Shown: positions 45,890-57,427 of the stretch, piece by piece
Numbering within the stretch: position 1 is the first letter of the stretch
How the letters are laid out: each line of letters opens with the position of its first letter
DNA from: Artemisia argyi
Taxonomy: Eukaryota; Streptophyta; Magnoliopsida; Asterales; Asteraceae
Assembly (NCBI GenBank): GCA_030686995.1
Contig: CM060694.1
Span: 93,277,844-93,341,843 of the forward strand
Reading direction: 5' to 3'
Length of the DNA: 64,000 nt
Made by a program: the position numbers and the translations under genes
The notes under the pieces: model-generated
What the model saw: the letters and a program-made list of their open reading frames with translations, nothing else
Databases searched by the model: none
Told to the model about the DNA's origin: nothing

Positions 45890-46367
45890 ATCTCCCCCTT
45901 TTTGATGATGACAAAATATGTAAACGTAATAGAACACAAAATGTAAAAAGTTACTTGTGTCCGTTTAATTTACTTGTATCCGCAACACCTTCTACATTTC
46001 CTTCTCTGTTTACACTCTTCTCCCCCTTTTGTCGAAACAAAAAGGGGTGTGTCCTTGGAGTAAACTTAATTTCTCCCCGAAATGGCGAGCTTGCATCATC
46101 CCTAGTGAAGTTAATTCTTCAACTCCAATTTCCTAAGGTTGTTGCGTCCCTTAGGTTGTTAGCGAATCCATTGATAAAATTAAGTTCCTTGACCTACATT
46201 AAGGTTAGTGTTGTGCAACATAAAAATTATAAGAAAAATGCATGATGAATAAAATGCATGTTGGACTATGTTGACTTATCTCCTTCTTTTTGTCGAAACA
46301 CAAAAGTGTGTCGAAGAATGAGAATAAAGATAAATGCATGCATGCTTCCCCTAGATTGTAGCTCCCC

Positions 46368-46722
46368 CTTGATCAATACTCCCCATTGCTAGGGTCGCAA
46401 CGTATATGACACAAGAAATAAGAAAGCTAGAAAAACAAAGGTTATTGCATGATTAGCTCCCCCTTGATCAATACTCCTCGTTGCTTGGGTACCAACGTAT
46501 ATGATGCAAGGATTAGAAAGCTACAAAAGAAACAAAGGTTAGTGTATGATCGACTCCCCTCAATACTCCCCGTTCCTAGGGTACCAATGTATATGATACA
46601 AGGATGAAGAATCCTACAAAATAAAGGTTAGTATAAGACAATAATTTTCCTATGCTTGACGGAAGCTCCCCTTGTTTTAGGGCGTCAATATGAACCTACA
46701 AAACAAAAGTTAGCATAGTGGA
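46368..46722 (-). repeat. Diverged tandem repeats carrying polypurine tracts
   Basis: There are about four units, starting near 46368, 46453, 46550 and 46662. Each begins with a GCTCCCC-type tract and ends with ACAAAGGTTA(G/T)(T/C)(G/A)-like sequence. The last unit is shorter. Confidence 0.75.
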
Positions 46723-47670
46723 AGTTTTGTATTTAGACAAGCATGTCCTCTATAACAACGTGTATAGAAGATACAATATGAGTGCTTGATGGATATTCCT
46801 CCTACGTCAAGAAGCTCCTATAATGAAAGAAGGAAAATCTTCTATGCAAACATCATCCTTAGATGATTATGCTATATATGATCGAGCGTATATAATGGTG
46901 AACCTACAATGAAAGAGTTAGTGCAATATATTTCATCTCAAAGAAAAGTAAGATGTAAATATATAAATGATATAAGCGACTCAAAGTAGAGAACCATGTA
47001 ACCAAAAAATCTCATGAGGTGTATGCTTCTAAAAAGAAATGCAATCATAAGAAAAACGTGAATATAATATGATAGGAACCTACTAAGCAAAGCCTAGAAG
47101 GAAGACATGAGGTTGAAATGCTTAAAGAGGATGGTGATAATGGTGGTGATGGGTAGACAACTATTTAAAGAATTAGAAGCTCGTGTGTATAGAAAATGTT
47201 CTAACGAAAGATAAAGATAGAACATATCGACTCATGCAATCCTGAAATTCACAACTCGAGGGATAAACAATGAATATGACTTTATCATCTACCAAAGATG
47301 ATGTATCTTGCCATAATACATGCTGGAATGGAATTGAAAGGAAGTGAGGACAATAAGCACCTAGGAACAAGAATTCCATATGAAAAGAGTAAAAAAAAAT
47401 GCTAAATACCTATATGAGGATGAGAATAACAGCATATGATGCGAGAGTGTTGGTTAGACCAATGTGTTGAGAAAGTGTTGGGAATGATGGCTTTGATGAA
47501 TATATCGTTTGCGCTGACAACGACGTGCATGATATGTGTCGAGGAAGAAGAGGATGAGATCCTATAATGGTGTTCTTGAAAATGAGGTTTTGAAGTCCTA
47601 GTTTTGAGAGAAGAATCCTAGACTCCATTTGGTTTAGTTTTTGGTTGTGGAAATGAATAAATTTGTCAAA

Positions 47671-47675
47671 CACAT
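47671..47675. repeat. Target-site duplication of S, left (CACAT)
   Basis: Identical to 60254-60258 on the other side of the element. Confidence 0.9.
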
Positions 47676-48193
47676 TATTGGATCGATATACTCTGACTAA
47701 ACTACTTTGTAGCTTGTAAGGTTTTAACAATCTTGAATAACTCAAAACAGTTAATATTGAAACAATGATATTACTTTGTAAAGTATGCGGAATCTACTAA
47801 CACAAAGCTAAGAAGAACTTTGTTAATATTAAAAAACTCTTAAACATGCCTCTCTAATTACAGGTTCACTAACAATCCCTAACTTTCTCTAAGATCGTTT
47901 TTGTGAAAACTTTGTATGACTTCGTCTAAAACTTATATCTCTAATACCATCATAAGGCTCCTTATATAGATAACCTTAAGTCGGTTTACATCATCTACTT
48001 GAATGACAAGTAATTATCCCTAACTAATTCTAGAATATTCATACAATATTACATAATAATCCTTTAAACAATATTGCACTTAAGTCCTTGTTCTTCAAAG
48101 TACTTTGAATAATCTTCAATAAGTAGCACTACTTTGACCTTGACTATTGAGAAGTACTTTGACATAGCAGTACTTTGACTTCATATCCCAACA
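47676..48193 (-). repeat. Element S 3' LTR (518 bp)
   Basis: On the plus strand it runs TATTGGATCG...ATATCCCAACA. The first dinucleotide TA replaces TG of the other LTR (59735), which would spoil the conserved LTR end. It contains the perfect palindrome TTCAAAGTACTTTGAA at 48096-48111. Confidence 0.93.
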
Positions 48194-49062
48194 ATCCTCC
48201 CCTAACATGAACTCCACTTGCTTGATTTCAAGTTTCTTCTGGATCTTCAAAATCTTTATCATTCAGGAAAATTGTTTCTTTATCTCTTTTGAATCCTGTA
48301 TGTGAAAGTGCTCTTGATCATCATCTTCTCAGCAACTCAGTAACATTTTGACAAAGTGTACATCAAATCTTTTTAAAGTTTCATACTGTTCTCATCACTT
48401 CCAGATGTGTTAACTTCTGTGAGAGGTGAATCATTGAACTTTTAATGGATTTTGATGTCTCTTTACCAAAGCCATTAACTCTGGAGTAGCCAATGTTTAG
48501 GTTAGAACAACCATGGTACATTGATAACCATATGAATTTTAGCAAATCATCAGCTATCAACGGATTTGAGTAGTCTTTACCAATAGCCGTTTGCTTTTGG
48601 ACTAGTTAGTTCTTTGATCTCAACCATGGTGAATTAATTACCATTAATGGTTTTTCCACATCCTTTACCACAAGCCATTTTCTTGTGGGCTAGTCAACTC
48701 TTCATTTTTACAGATATGGTGAGTTGAATACCATACAATTTTTAGTAAATTGTTAACTAAAAATGGATTTCATTATCACATCAGAGTCGTACGCTCATGA
48801 TGAGTCAAATTCTTTCTTGTTTGCTAAACATGGTGAGTTGATTACCATTTTTTGTGCAATATAAGTACTAACACCATGTTTTTCTCTTCAAATCTTTTTA
48901 TTTACTTCACCTTAAACATCAAAAACTTTTTATTTTATTTTACAAAGGACTTATACTAGTTTTATGCAGCAAGCAGTACTTTGATAAAGCACTGTTTGTC
49001 TTGCAGTACTTTAAAAACATACTTTATTATTCAAAACAAATCATACCAGTACTTGTGCAATT
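48194..49062 (-). other. Element S 3' untranslated internal region with PPT and degenerate repeats
   Basis: The minus-strand purine tract AGGGGAGGATT next to the LTR (48194-48206) is the PPT. Between about 48500 and 48860 there are about four degenerate copies of a unit containing ATGGTGA(A/G)TT(A/G)A(T/A)TACCAT and, in two copies, CTAGT(T/C)A(G/A)(T/C)TCTT. No coding sequence is seen. Confidence 0.6.
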
Positions 49063-51915
49063 TTATTCTTCTGACTTAGTCCACCTAATAAATAGCTTAA
49101 TCACCATAAAAGCTACTTCAATCTCATCTTCAAGCTCCATTCCATGATCCAACATTCTGATCATAAGTTCTCTTATCAGAGGATATCTTCTTTCAGCAAG
49201 CATGTGAATCATGGTACCATCTTCCATCTCAAGTGAATGAACTCCTGATGACTCAAAGAATCTCCATCTTGTTATCTCCCAGTTTTCTTGATCATTCCAC
49301 AGAGTATCATTACTTGTTTCTTCTGTTTCCCAGATGGTTATCAAATCTCCAAGTAAGATTAATCCCATTCATGTTGCTTCAATATTCTCATAGTATGTCT
49401 GCACTTGCAAGTATAAATTGTATAGATCTTCTCTGTCAATTAAATGTAGAACATCCCATAACATATTAAACACTGTGAAGCTTTCATCTTCTCTGTTGAA
49501 TATAAGATAATTCCCTTCTTTTGATTCAACCACAGAGAATGAGATAATCTTTGATTTCTTTCCAGAGTCTTCGGTTTTCTTGTTCTCAAAATCAATCACT
49601 CTGAAATAATTCTTCAGTTCATCAATTGTATCTTCATGTACCATTTTAAGTCTCTTTGACAATTGATCATCTTGAACTGCTTTCTTCCTTTTCAACTTCC
49701 TTTTCTCAGCTTGTTCTTTCCTTATATCTTCTAACTTAGTTTCCTTATCAACATCCATGGGTACAAAAATTTCTAACTCTTTCTTAATAGACTCTTGTAC
49801 TTCATCCCATCGACCTTTTACTTCTGGATATCTTAATTTTTGTAGATTCTTGAATCCTCTTCCTTTCAAGAAACTAATCATCAAATTTCTTTCTTGAGCA
49901 ATAGTCATAGGCTTTCTTGTCACAGCAACTGACTACTTTACTTCTTCCAAGTACTCTGCATCATATACAGCTTGTTGTTGTCTAGCAATTTCTTCATTCT
50001 TTGCTACTTCTATTTCTCTCAGTTGTGCAAGAGCAAACTTCTTCTTTTTCATCTTAATCTTCTTTTGCTTCATGATCCCTTTACTTTTGTCTTTAGGATC
50101 AAATTCTTCATATTCAGAAGAAGATTCAGAGACTTGTTGTGCAGGCTCAGAAATATGTATACCTCCTGAAGGTCTATCCAAATTTAGCATAATCTGAGCT
50201 ATAGTCTCATCATCACTTACTGTATGCTCCTTGACTTCTTCTTGCGGTATAGGATTGGAAGGACCAACTTCATCTTCAAAATTCTTTGTAGAAGGTCTAG
50301 CTGTAGAAGTTCTAATATCCATAGTAGCAGTACCTTGTACATCAATACTTTCAGCAAAAGTACTTTGAACATTAGTTCCTTCTAAATCAATTTCTTCTGT
50401 ATCTCCACTTTTAACAGCATCATCCTCAACTTCAAGATTAACTTGTTCAGTCACATCACTTTTCCTCTTAGTGATATCTTAATAATTAGTATCTTGTTGA
50501 GCAATGTTCTCTGCCTCAGCATCATGCCATAAATGAGCATCTTCTGAATATTGAATTCCAGTATCATCTTCATTCAAATTATCTTCCTGATTCCTCCCCA
50601 ATTTGAAAGATGATGACTTCTTATGCCTCTTCCTGGACTTAGAAGCTTTCTTGGCTGATTTAGACTTTTTCTTTTGAGATTGTTTCTTTGCTTTCACATA
50701 AAGCCTAAAATTCTGTACAAGAGGCCACACAAACCTCTTTAGCCTTCTGAACTTGTTTCTTAACCTTTTAATTTCTACAGCCTGAGTAACCATATCTTTC
50801 TTCATCCTCCATAACTCTCTAGTCAAAGAATAATTATCCAAAGGACCCTTAATTCCCTCATCTCCTCCAGGTGTTTGAAACCCACCTGTGGAAGTATAAT
50901 CATTGGGAGAAGGTACTAGAGTATGCTCTAAAGCAGAACCTTGTAGAGAAGTACTTTGTGGAGAAGTACCTTCAGTGGAAATAGGTTTTTCCCTAGAAAC
51001 AGAGACTGAGGGAGTTCTTTCACTAAAGTCATCAGGCTGTGGTGAAGCAATTGGTGGTGTAGGTGTATGTACTGATGCAGAATGCTCAGAATGATCAGAT
51101 TGGTCAGCATTATTAGAATTAGTAGAACCACTAGCATTATCAACATCATCCCTAACATCCTGTGCTACCTCTAACATATAAGCATTAAGAGGTGTATTGT
51201 TACCCCAAAAATTAACTCCTTTGTGAGACATAAAGGTAAACACCTTTGGTGTCATCCGAATAGTAGGTACATAATCCTGAGGTTTGGGTATCCCATCAAG
51301 TGGATTCTCTAAGATAAGTTGAACAAATCTAGGATACATCAGAAAAGGTGATCCAGCCTTAATATGGGCAATCATACCATCAAGGATCATAGAAGAGAAG
51401 TTAAATGGCTGATTGGTAACTAGTGCAACTAATGAAGAAGCTATGGCAGGTCCAAATTGATTCCAAGCAGCACTTTTTGGACTTAAGCAATGAAGTAAAA
51501 CATGAATAAGCTACTTCCAATGAGGACTTACCAATGCATTCTGAAAAGTAATCCTATTCAAAGGACCTTCATACCCAATATCTCTCAATGCATCCAAAAA
51601 CTTCTTGTTTAGCAAACAAAACAAAGCCTCCCTCATCATCAAACAACAAAACTTCCCTGATTGTTACCTCAGTAACACAGATGGCTCTCCCAGCAACTGT
51701 AGCATGAATAACATCCTCTCCATCCTCTATCTCAGCCCTAGCTGTGGCCTAAAATGCCTGTATCCAAGGTCCAATAATCTCTGGGTTTACTAAGAGTGAG
51801 TAATTGATGGTGGTTCCGGTGAGAAAATCAATGATTCCATGAAAGTCAATGTTCCTCTGTGTTTTCTCAAGGTTTGCAATCATGTTGTGTTTGGTGATGG
51901 TGGGTCGGTTTGCCA
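49063..51915 (-). pseudogene. Element S third ORF (env-like position), interrupted
   Basis: On the minus strand the ATG at 51915 starts a frame that shifts once near 51620 and then stays in one phase down to a TAA at 49063, about 950 codons in all. Several in-frame stops occur (near 51740, 51510, 50479, 49933 and 49369). The predicted protein has a globular N-terminal part, an acidic Ser/Pro/Thr-rich linker, a coiled coil (ELWRMKKDMV, then IKRLRNKFRRLKRF), a Lys/Ser-rich basic stretch near 50640-50700, and a long charged C-terminal region with the phrase MIHMLAERRYPL. Sireviruses carry an ORF at this position, sometimes called env-like. I see no clear signal peptide or fusion-type region here, so the function is open. 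Confidence 0.65.
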
Positions 51916-52403
51916 TTGCAATTATGATTTGAAAAGAAGAATGGTAATCGTTGATGAACTTAGTGGATTTGATGAATGAGAGTCGTGAATAAATACGAGT
52001 GTATAAATATGAAAAAGATATGAGTAAAAAGGGATAATATACAAAGAATCACGGTGAATTGATTATTTTACCGTTATTTTTGGAAGTTATCTTCCCCATA
52101 TCTTTCGAAAGGTTGGTACCCGCATTTTGACCGTTTGAGCAGTATTCTGACACGTCAGCGTACCCTTCAGAACACCAAGCAGTACTTTCCATAGAACATG
52201 GAGCAGTACTTTCAGTTGTAAAATAAAACAGTACGTTGGACAAAGTACTTTCCACTCAAAATATCTTTAGTGTTGACTGTTTGACCAAAATATTTTTGAA
52301 AGTCAACCCAAGATAATTAAAACCTTTCCAAATTATTGCCCAAAGCTACCAAGGCAAGTAGAATTCAATGAACTTCATTAATTACCCTTATAGCTTTTCT
52401 TTC

Positions 52404-52411
52404 CTATAAAA
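52404..52411 (+). promoter_or_regulatory. TATA box for the opposite-strand ORF
   Basis: CCTATAAAAG lies about 75 bp before the plus-strand ATG at 52481 and is followed by a CA/CT-rich leader, a normal plant core-promoter layout. Confidence 0.45.
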
Positions 52412-52480
52412 GTAACTCTCCACCAACACATTTCTTTCATCAACACTTGCAATACAGTCACAAAAACCCTAGTGAACAAC

Positions 52481-52936
52481 ATGAGTCACTTCCCGTTGGT
52501 GTGCATCTCTTCTAATTCAGATGGCTCCACAGACTCAGAGATCAATTACTATTCTGACTCTGACTTTGATGATGATGCAGGATGGAGTGGGTACTTTCCT
52601 CTTGATGTATCAACCTCTACCATCACAGATGCAGCAAGCACTACCAATCCAAAACCCAAGAAGAAAGTGTTTGACCCTGCTCTTGGTTCATGTCTGGCAA
52701 ATGAACTTCCACATGCCTTGACCCAAGCCCTTGAATCAGCCATAAAGAATATGAAGTTGCCTGCTCCAAGAAAAGAGAGACCTCCCAAACAAGTTCTTGG
52801 CCTGGCTTGCCCAAGGAAGCAAGCTTCTTTTGATGACAAAAAAAAAAAAAAAAAAAAACTGCTCAAAAAGGAAAGCAGAGTTATCAGGGTAAAGGAAAAA
52901 GGCCAATGGAGTAGGGATGTAGGTTTTGTAGGGTAA
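52481..52936 (+). CDS. Antisense ORF inside Copia S, 151 aa, acidic to basic
   Basis: The ATG at 52481 opens an uninterrupted 151-codon frame on the strand opposite to gag-pol, in the gap between RNase H and the third ORF. The N-terminus is Ser/Asp-rich (SDGSTDSEINYYSDSDFDDD). The middle has a helix-forming stretch (ALGSCLANELPHALTQALES) and the C-terminus is very basic, with a Lys run at an A19 tract (52840-52858). A TATA box at 52404 and AATAAA at 53044-53050 frame it, so it looks like a self-contained gene. Extra antisense ORFs are known in some plant LTR retrotransposons. The acid/base split could suit a nuclear or nucleic-acid-binding protein, but no domain is recognised. The A-tract makes slippage likely. 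Confidence 0.6.
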   Translation: MSHFPLVCISSNSDGSTDSEINYYSDSDFDDDAGWSGYFPLDVSTSTITDAASTTNPKPKKKVFDPALGSCLANELPHALTQALESAIKNMKLPAPRKERPPKQVLGLACPRKQASFDDKKKKKKKLLKKESRVIRVKEKGQWSRDVGFVG

Positions 52937-53043
52937 GTAGAAGTGGTGTAGGGTGTTTTTGGTAGTTCTCTATGTTTCTTGTTTGTGTCTTTGTCATGGT
53001 TGTCTGTATCTCTTGGAAGAATGAATGTAACTCTTTAATAATA

Positions 53044-53050
53044 ATGAATA
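53044..53050 (+). terminator. Possible polyadenylation signal of the antisense ORF
   Basis: GAATAAAAAT follows the plus-strand stop by about 110 bp. Confidence 0.4.
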
Positions 53051-53159
53051 AAAATCTTATCTGTTGAATGATACATGTAGCCTCCCCTTAACTAATGACT
53101 GACTACTAATGCCTCCCCTCAATAATAGCTTAATTATTAATCATACCAATACTCACAAC

Positions 53160-53640
53160 TAAAAAGGTAAATCTTAAAACATCAAAGCCCTTTGTGAGTA
53201 GATCTGCTACATTATCATCTGTATGGACTTTAACCACATTGATAAGCCTATGCTCATAGCAATCTCTGATAAAATGATGTCTGATTTAAATGTGCTTTGT
53301 TTTGGAATGATAGACTGGATTCTTCACAATACAAATGGTACTCTCATTATCAATGTTGATAGGAGTATTCTTGAAATTAAACCCATAATCCAAAAGTTGA
53401 TTTTGCAAACAAAGTACTTGTGCACACAACTTGCAGCAGCTACATACTCTGCTTCTGTAGAAGATGTTGCTGCAATTATTTCCTTTTTGCATTTCCATGA
53501 GACTAGTCTACTTCCAAGATACTGGCACCCTCCAGTGGTAGATCTTCTGTCATAGTTATCACCAGCATAATCACTATCTGAAAAGGCTTGTAGATGAAAA
53601 GGTGACTCCCTAGGATACCATAATCCTAGCTTAGGTTGTT
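53160..53640 (-). pseudogene. Element S RNase H domain
   Basis: The minus-strand peptide reads GCQYLGSRLVSWKCKKEIIA, then TEAEYVAAASCCAQVL, NESTICIVKNPVYHSKTKHI and finally DDNVADLLTK. This is the standard Copia RNase H with the Glu of the TEAEY motif, the D/N-x-x-(S/A)-I strand and the HTxDxxAD end. It follows directly after RT. A stop near 53641 separates it from RT. Confidence 0.85.
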
Positions 53641-53647
53641 ACCTAAG

Positions 53648-54601
53648 TTACCTAAAGATCCTTTTGACAACATTCAAATGTGATACCTTGGGTTGAACTT
53701 GATGTCTTGCACATAAACACACAACAAAAGTAATATCAGGCCTAGGTGCAGTTAAGTACATTAGACATCCAATCATAGACCTGTATAATTTGACATCAAC
53801 ATCCTCTCCTTCTTCATCTTTTCCCAAAGGCTTGTTAGCATCAATAGGTGTAGAAGCTGGCTTGACAGTAGTGAAGTTAAATCTCTTAAGAATATCTGCA
53901 ACATACTTATCTTGACTGATAAAGACTCCACTGCTTGATTGTTGCACTTGAAGTCCCAAAAAAATTGTGAATTCTCCCACTGAACTCATCTGAAATTCTT
54001 TTTTCATAAGATCTTCAAATTCCTTCACCATAGATTGCTTAGTAGCACCAAAAATAATATCATCTACATAAACTTGGACCAGCATGATATCCTTCTTATC
54101 TCTTTTGATAAACAAAGTCTTGTCAATAGCACCTCTCCAGTAACCATGTTGTAATAGAAAATTTGAGAGTCTTTCATACCATGTTCTTGGGGCTTGATGA
54201 AGGCCATACAGAGCCTTGATAACCTTGTAGACTTTGTTTGGATGTGCAGGATCTTCAAAACCAGGAGGTTGTTTAACATAAACTTCATCTATGATGGTGC
54301 CATATAGAAAAGCACTTTTAACATCCATCTGATATACAGGAAATCCCATATAAGATGCAAAAGCCAAAAATAGCCTTATGGCTTCAATCCTTGCCACAGG
54401 AGCAAATACTTCATCATAGTCTACTCCTTCTTCTTGTCTATATCCTTGAGCTACTAACCTTGCTTTATTCTTGATTACATTCCCTCTTTCATCTATTTTC
54501 ACTCTGAAAACCCATTTTGTTCCAATTAACCTTTTACCATTAGGTAAATCACATAGTACCCATACTTCTTGAAGTTTAAAATGTAAGAGTTCTTCTTGCA
54601 T
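53648..54601 (-). pseudogene. Element S reverse transcriptase (Copia RVT_2)
   Basis: An open stretch of 317 codons on the minus strand has KWVFRVKIDERGN, ARLVAQGYRQEEGVDYDEVF, VYQMDVKSAFLYG (first catalytic Asp), LYGLHQAPRTWYERL, and VQVYVDDIIFGAT with the YVDD site. It ends MIGCLMYLTAPRPDI. RT copies the element's RNA into cDNA in virus-like particles. The frame differs from that of integrase upstream, so at least one frameshift lies between 54601 and 55485. Confidence 0.92.
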
Positions 54602-54605
54602 AACT

Positions 54606-55412
54606 TCAACCCAACTCTCTTTTGGCTAATGCTTGTTTGACTGTCCTAGGTTCTTCTTGAGACAGAAAGCAAGCAAATAAACACAATTGCTGATCCTTGT
54701 GATTCACCCTGTTCTGTTTATATATAAAGCTAAGTAAAGATGTATGTTGTTGAGACATATTCTTAGCTTTAGTTCTTGTAAGTACTCCTGAACTAGAAGG
54801 TCCAATTATCTTACTGACAGGATGATGTTTGTGAATTCTTAGAGTAGGAGTTGGTGGAACTTTAAGATTATCTTCCAAATTTGTGGGGTCAGGGTCTTCA
54901 TTAGAGTCTGAGAAAATGCCTTCTTTTTCCAATTCATCATCAGTATCTTCTAAGGCAGGCATGGTTGGATCATGTAAATCATCAGCATTCTTCCAATTTG
55001 AAGTATCTAAAATTTGAGAAGTACTTTCAAATGGATCAGCAGTACTTTGGGGCTAAGTACTGTCAGTGCCTTTAGCCTTCTTCTTTTCTACTTCATAAGC
55101 TCTCCTTTAATCATCTTCATAGGATTTTGCAATTGTTTCTTGAAGTAGCATCCTATTAAGTTCATCTTGGATAGCTTGGTCTTCATTAGATACTGCAGTC
55201 TTTGGTGGAACGGTACTTTGTGGATCAACAGTACCTTGAGGTGCAACAGTACTTTTCTTATCATCATTGGGTGCTTCATCAGAATCATCTTCAGATCTTA
55301 TGTTAACTCCATGAACAATGTATTGTAACTCTTCTTCATTATGAACAACCTGATTTTCTTCTCTGACAGGTACATAGTTCATAGATGAAGACATTAAATC
55401 AAGATCAAACAT
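54606..55412 (-). pseudogene. Element S integrase-RT linker
   Basis: The minus-strand coding stretch is acidic and Ser/Thr/Pro-rich (for example DESDEAPNDD-like and DPQSTVPPKT), with several stops and frame changes. Low-complexity linkers of this kind separate integrase and RT in Copia polyproteins. The tripeptide Q-(S/G)-T recurs because the DNA motif CAAAGTACT recurs. Confidence 0.6.
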
Positions 55413-55484
55413 CCAATCAGGACATTTACCTTTTTGATTTTCTTGTTCTTCTATAAATTCAACATGAAGACATTCTTGAACCTT

Positions 55485-56672
55485 CTAGGTAGCCCTGTTG
55501 TACACTCTGAATCCTTTGCTATTTGTACAATACCCTAATAAGTATCCTTCTTCTGATTTACCATCAAATTTTCCCAAATTATCAGTAATGTTCAAGATAG
55601 TCAAGGGACATCCAAAAGGTTTCATAAACTTAATGTTCGGCTTCTTTCCCATGAGTAACTCATAAGGTGTCTTCATTTGAGGTTTTGTCACTGATACTCT
55701 ATTTAGCACATAACATGCAACACTTACAGCTTCAGCACAAAATGGAACAGGTAATTGGGAATCTGCAAGCATTGTCCTTGCTGCTTCTATCAAAGTTCCA
55801 TTCTTTCTTTCTGCAACTCCATTTTGCTGAGGAGTTCTGCCAATACTGAATTCTCTTTTAATCCCTTTCTTAGCACAAAATTCATCCATAAGCTGATTCT
55901 TGAATTCAGTCCCATTATCACATCTAATGCCTCTAACCTTGAGTCTCAACTGATTTTCAAGTGCTATTGTAAGATCATGAATAGCATCAAAAGTTTCATC
56001 TTTGAATCCCAAGAAAAAGACCCAGCTAAATCTGCTACAATCATCTGTTATAACCAAACAGTACTTCTTCTTGTTTAAGCTAACAACTGAAACAGGTCCA
56101 AACAGATCCATATGCAGCAACTCCAAAGGTTCCCTAATTGTTCTTTCTTCAATTTTCTTACATGATGCCTTGTGTTGTTTACCCTTCTTGCAAGCCAAAC
56201 ATGAATGATCAAGTTTGAATGTTTTAGAAGGTAAACCACTAACTAAATTTCCTTTGACCAGCTTATTAATGTTTTTGAAATTAACATGCCCTAGTCTTCT
56301 GTGCCATTGATGTGCTTCCTCCAGTGTTGCCCTTGCAATCAAGCATGTTGCTCTTTCAGCTGAATTGATGTTCTTCAAATCAATGCTATACACATCATTG
56401 GTTCTTGGTGCTCTCATCATCACCAAGTTTTCATCTTCTAATCTAAACTCAGGGGAGAGAATAAGACATTCTGTGTCAAGAAAAAACACAGGGTACTTCT
56501 TGTCACAGATCTGAGAGACTGACAAAAGGTTGAATTTAAGCTCCTTCACATATCTGACATTCTCAGAATCAATAGATCCTGCCTTGATGGTTCCTTTGCC
56601 AGTGATTCTCCCTCCATAAGGATCATTACCAAATGCAACTCTTCCTCCCAAATAAGCTTTAAAATCTGACAA
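55485..56672 (-). pseudogene. Element S integrase with GAG-pre-integrase zinc domain
   Basis: An open stretch of 395 codons contains the HHCC zinc domain (HQWHRRLGHVNFKNINKL, then CLACKKGKQHKASC). The DDE catalytic core follows, with LLHMDLFGPV, IRCDNGTEFKNQ and TPQQNGVAERKNGT, and then a typical continuation (LMGKKPNIKFMKPFGC). Integrase inserts the cDNA into the host genome. The region upstream (to about 56775) is the protease in the same frame. Confidence 0.93.
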
Positions 56673-56775
56673 GAGCTCCTTTTATCCTGTCATACTTCCA
56701 GAGCAACCACTATCCACAATAAGATGATCTTTAAGCTCCTGTGCTGGGTTGCCCTGCATAAAAATGAAAAGGGTT
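56673..56775 (-). pseudogene. Element S aspartic protease, active-site segment
   Basis: The minus strand reads HLIVDSGCSGSMTG with the catalytic Asp-Ser-Gly near 56707-56715, followed by an in-frame stop and then ELLSDFKAYLGG of the downstream domain. The protease would mature the polyprotein. The frame is shifted relative to gag. Confidence 0.8.
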
Positions 56776-57427
56776 AGCTACTTTTAGGAACCCAAGCCAT
56801 TACTGAATTGTGTTCCCCTTGTGGAGTAACATACTCAAATTCTTTGAGCATGTAATCACCACTGTTTTTCAAAATACTATCAATAACTACTATTTTTGAT
56901 GCCAAAACTTGTGTTGAATTATTATCAACAACCCCTTTTTCACCCTTATTATCTGAAAGTACTTTGTCAGTCCCAGTAGTACTTTCTTTCTTAATCCACT
57001 TAGATGTAACTTTTGGTGTTGGGTTCTTTGTTTTAGCAGCTTTCCTTTGGTTGTAAGGCCTTCTAGGTTTGTAAGAATTGAATCTCTTAGGTCTCACACT
57101 TGAGTCTGTGCTAGCAGTACCTTGATTGGGAAACTTCCTAACAGTACTTTGAGAAAGTATTGCCTGACCAGTGCTTTGTGAAGGTACTGTGGGTTTGGTG
57201 AATGGTCTTTTCTGATGAGGGTACCTATAATCTTTTGAGAAATTACTATGGTTAACCCTATTTGTGTAATTGCAAACTAGTTTATTCTCCCTTGGTTTAT
57301 TCTCTCTGTGCTTATGGGCTGTAGATGTGGTCTTTGGGTATTTGCTTAAGTATTCTGAGTGATATTCACGGTCCTTGATCAAATGATGAGGACTATAACA
57401 TACAAAGCATAACTTTGGACCCATCAT
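56774..57427 (-). pseudogene. Element S gag C-terminal region with second zinc-finger remnant
   Basis: The minus-strand frame (same phase as gag) has CFVCYSPHHLIKDREYH, a CX2CX4HX4C-like knuckle whose last cysteine is replaced by arginine. It is followed by a very basic, Ser/Thr/Gln/Arg-rich tail (RPKRFNSYKPRRPYNQRKA). It sits between the gag body and the protease, as in other plant Copia elements of this type. Confidence 0.7.

Larger units (their letters stand above)
45890..47675 (-). mobile_element. Element B internal 3' region with multi-PPT array
   Basis: Read on the minus strand, AAGGGGGAG-like purine tracts recur at 45891-45901, 46019-46028, 46370-46378, 46417-46424, 46456-46464, 46553-46558 and 46665-46672. 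From 46368 to about 46722 they sit in about 80-95-bp tandem units, each with CAATACTCC(C/T)C(A/G)TT and AACGTATATGA(C/T)(A/G)CAAG. A multiplied PPT zone next to the 3' LTR is a hallmark of Sireviruses. No protein-coding sequence is recognised here. Confidence 0.65.

Noticed and set aside
52549..52866. Minus-strand 105-residue ORF opposite the antisense gene
   Set aside because: It is a shadow of 52481-52936, with poly-Phe from the A-tract.
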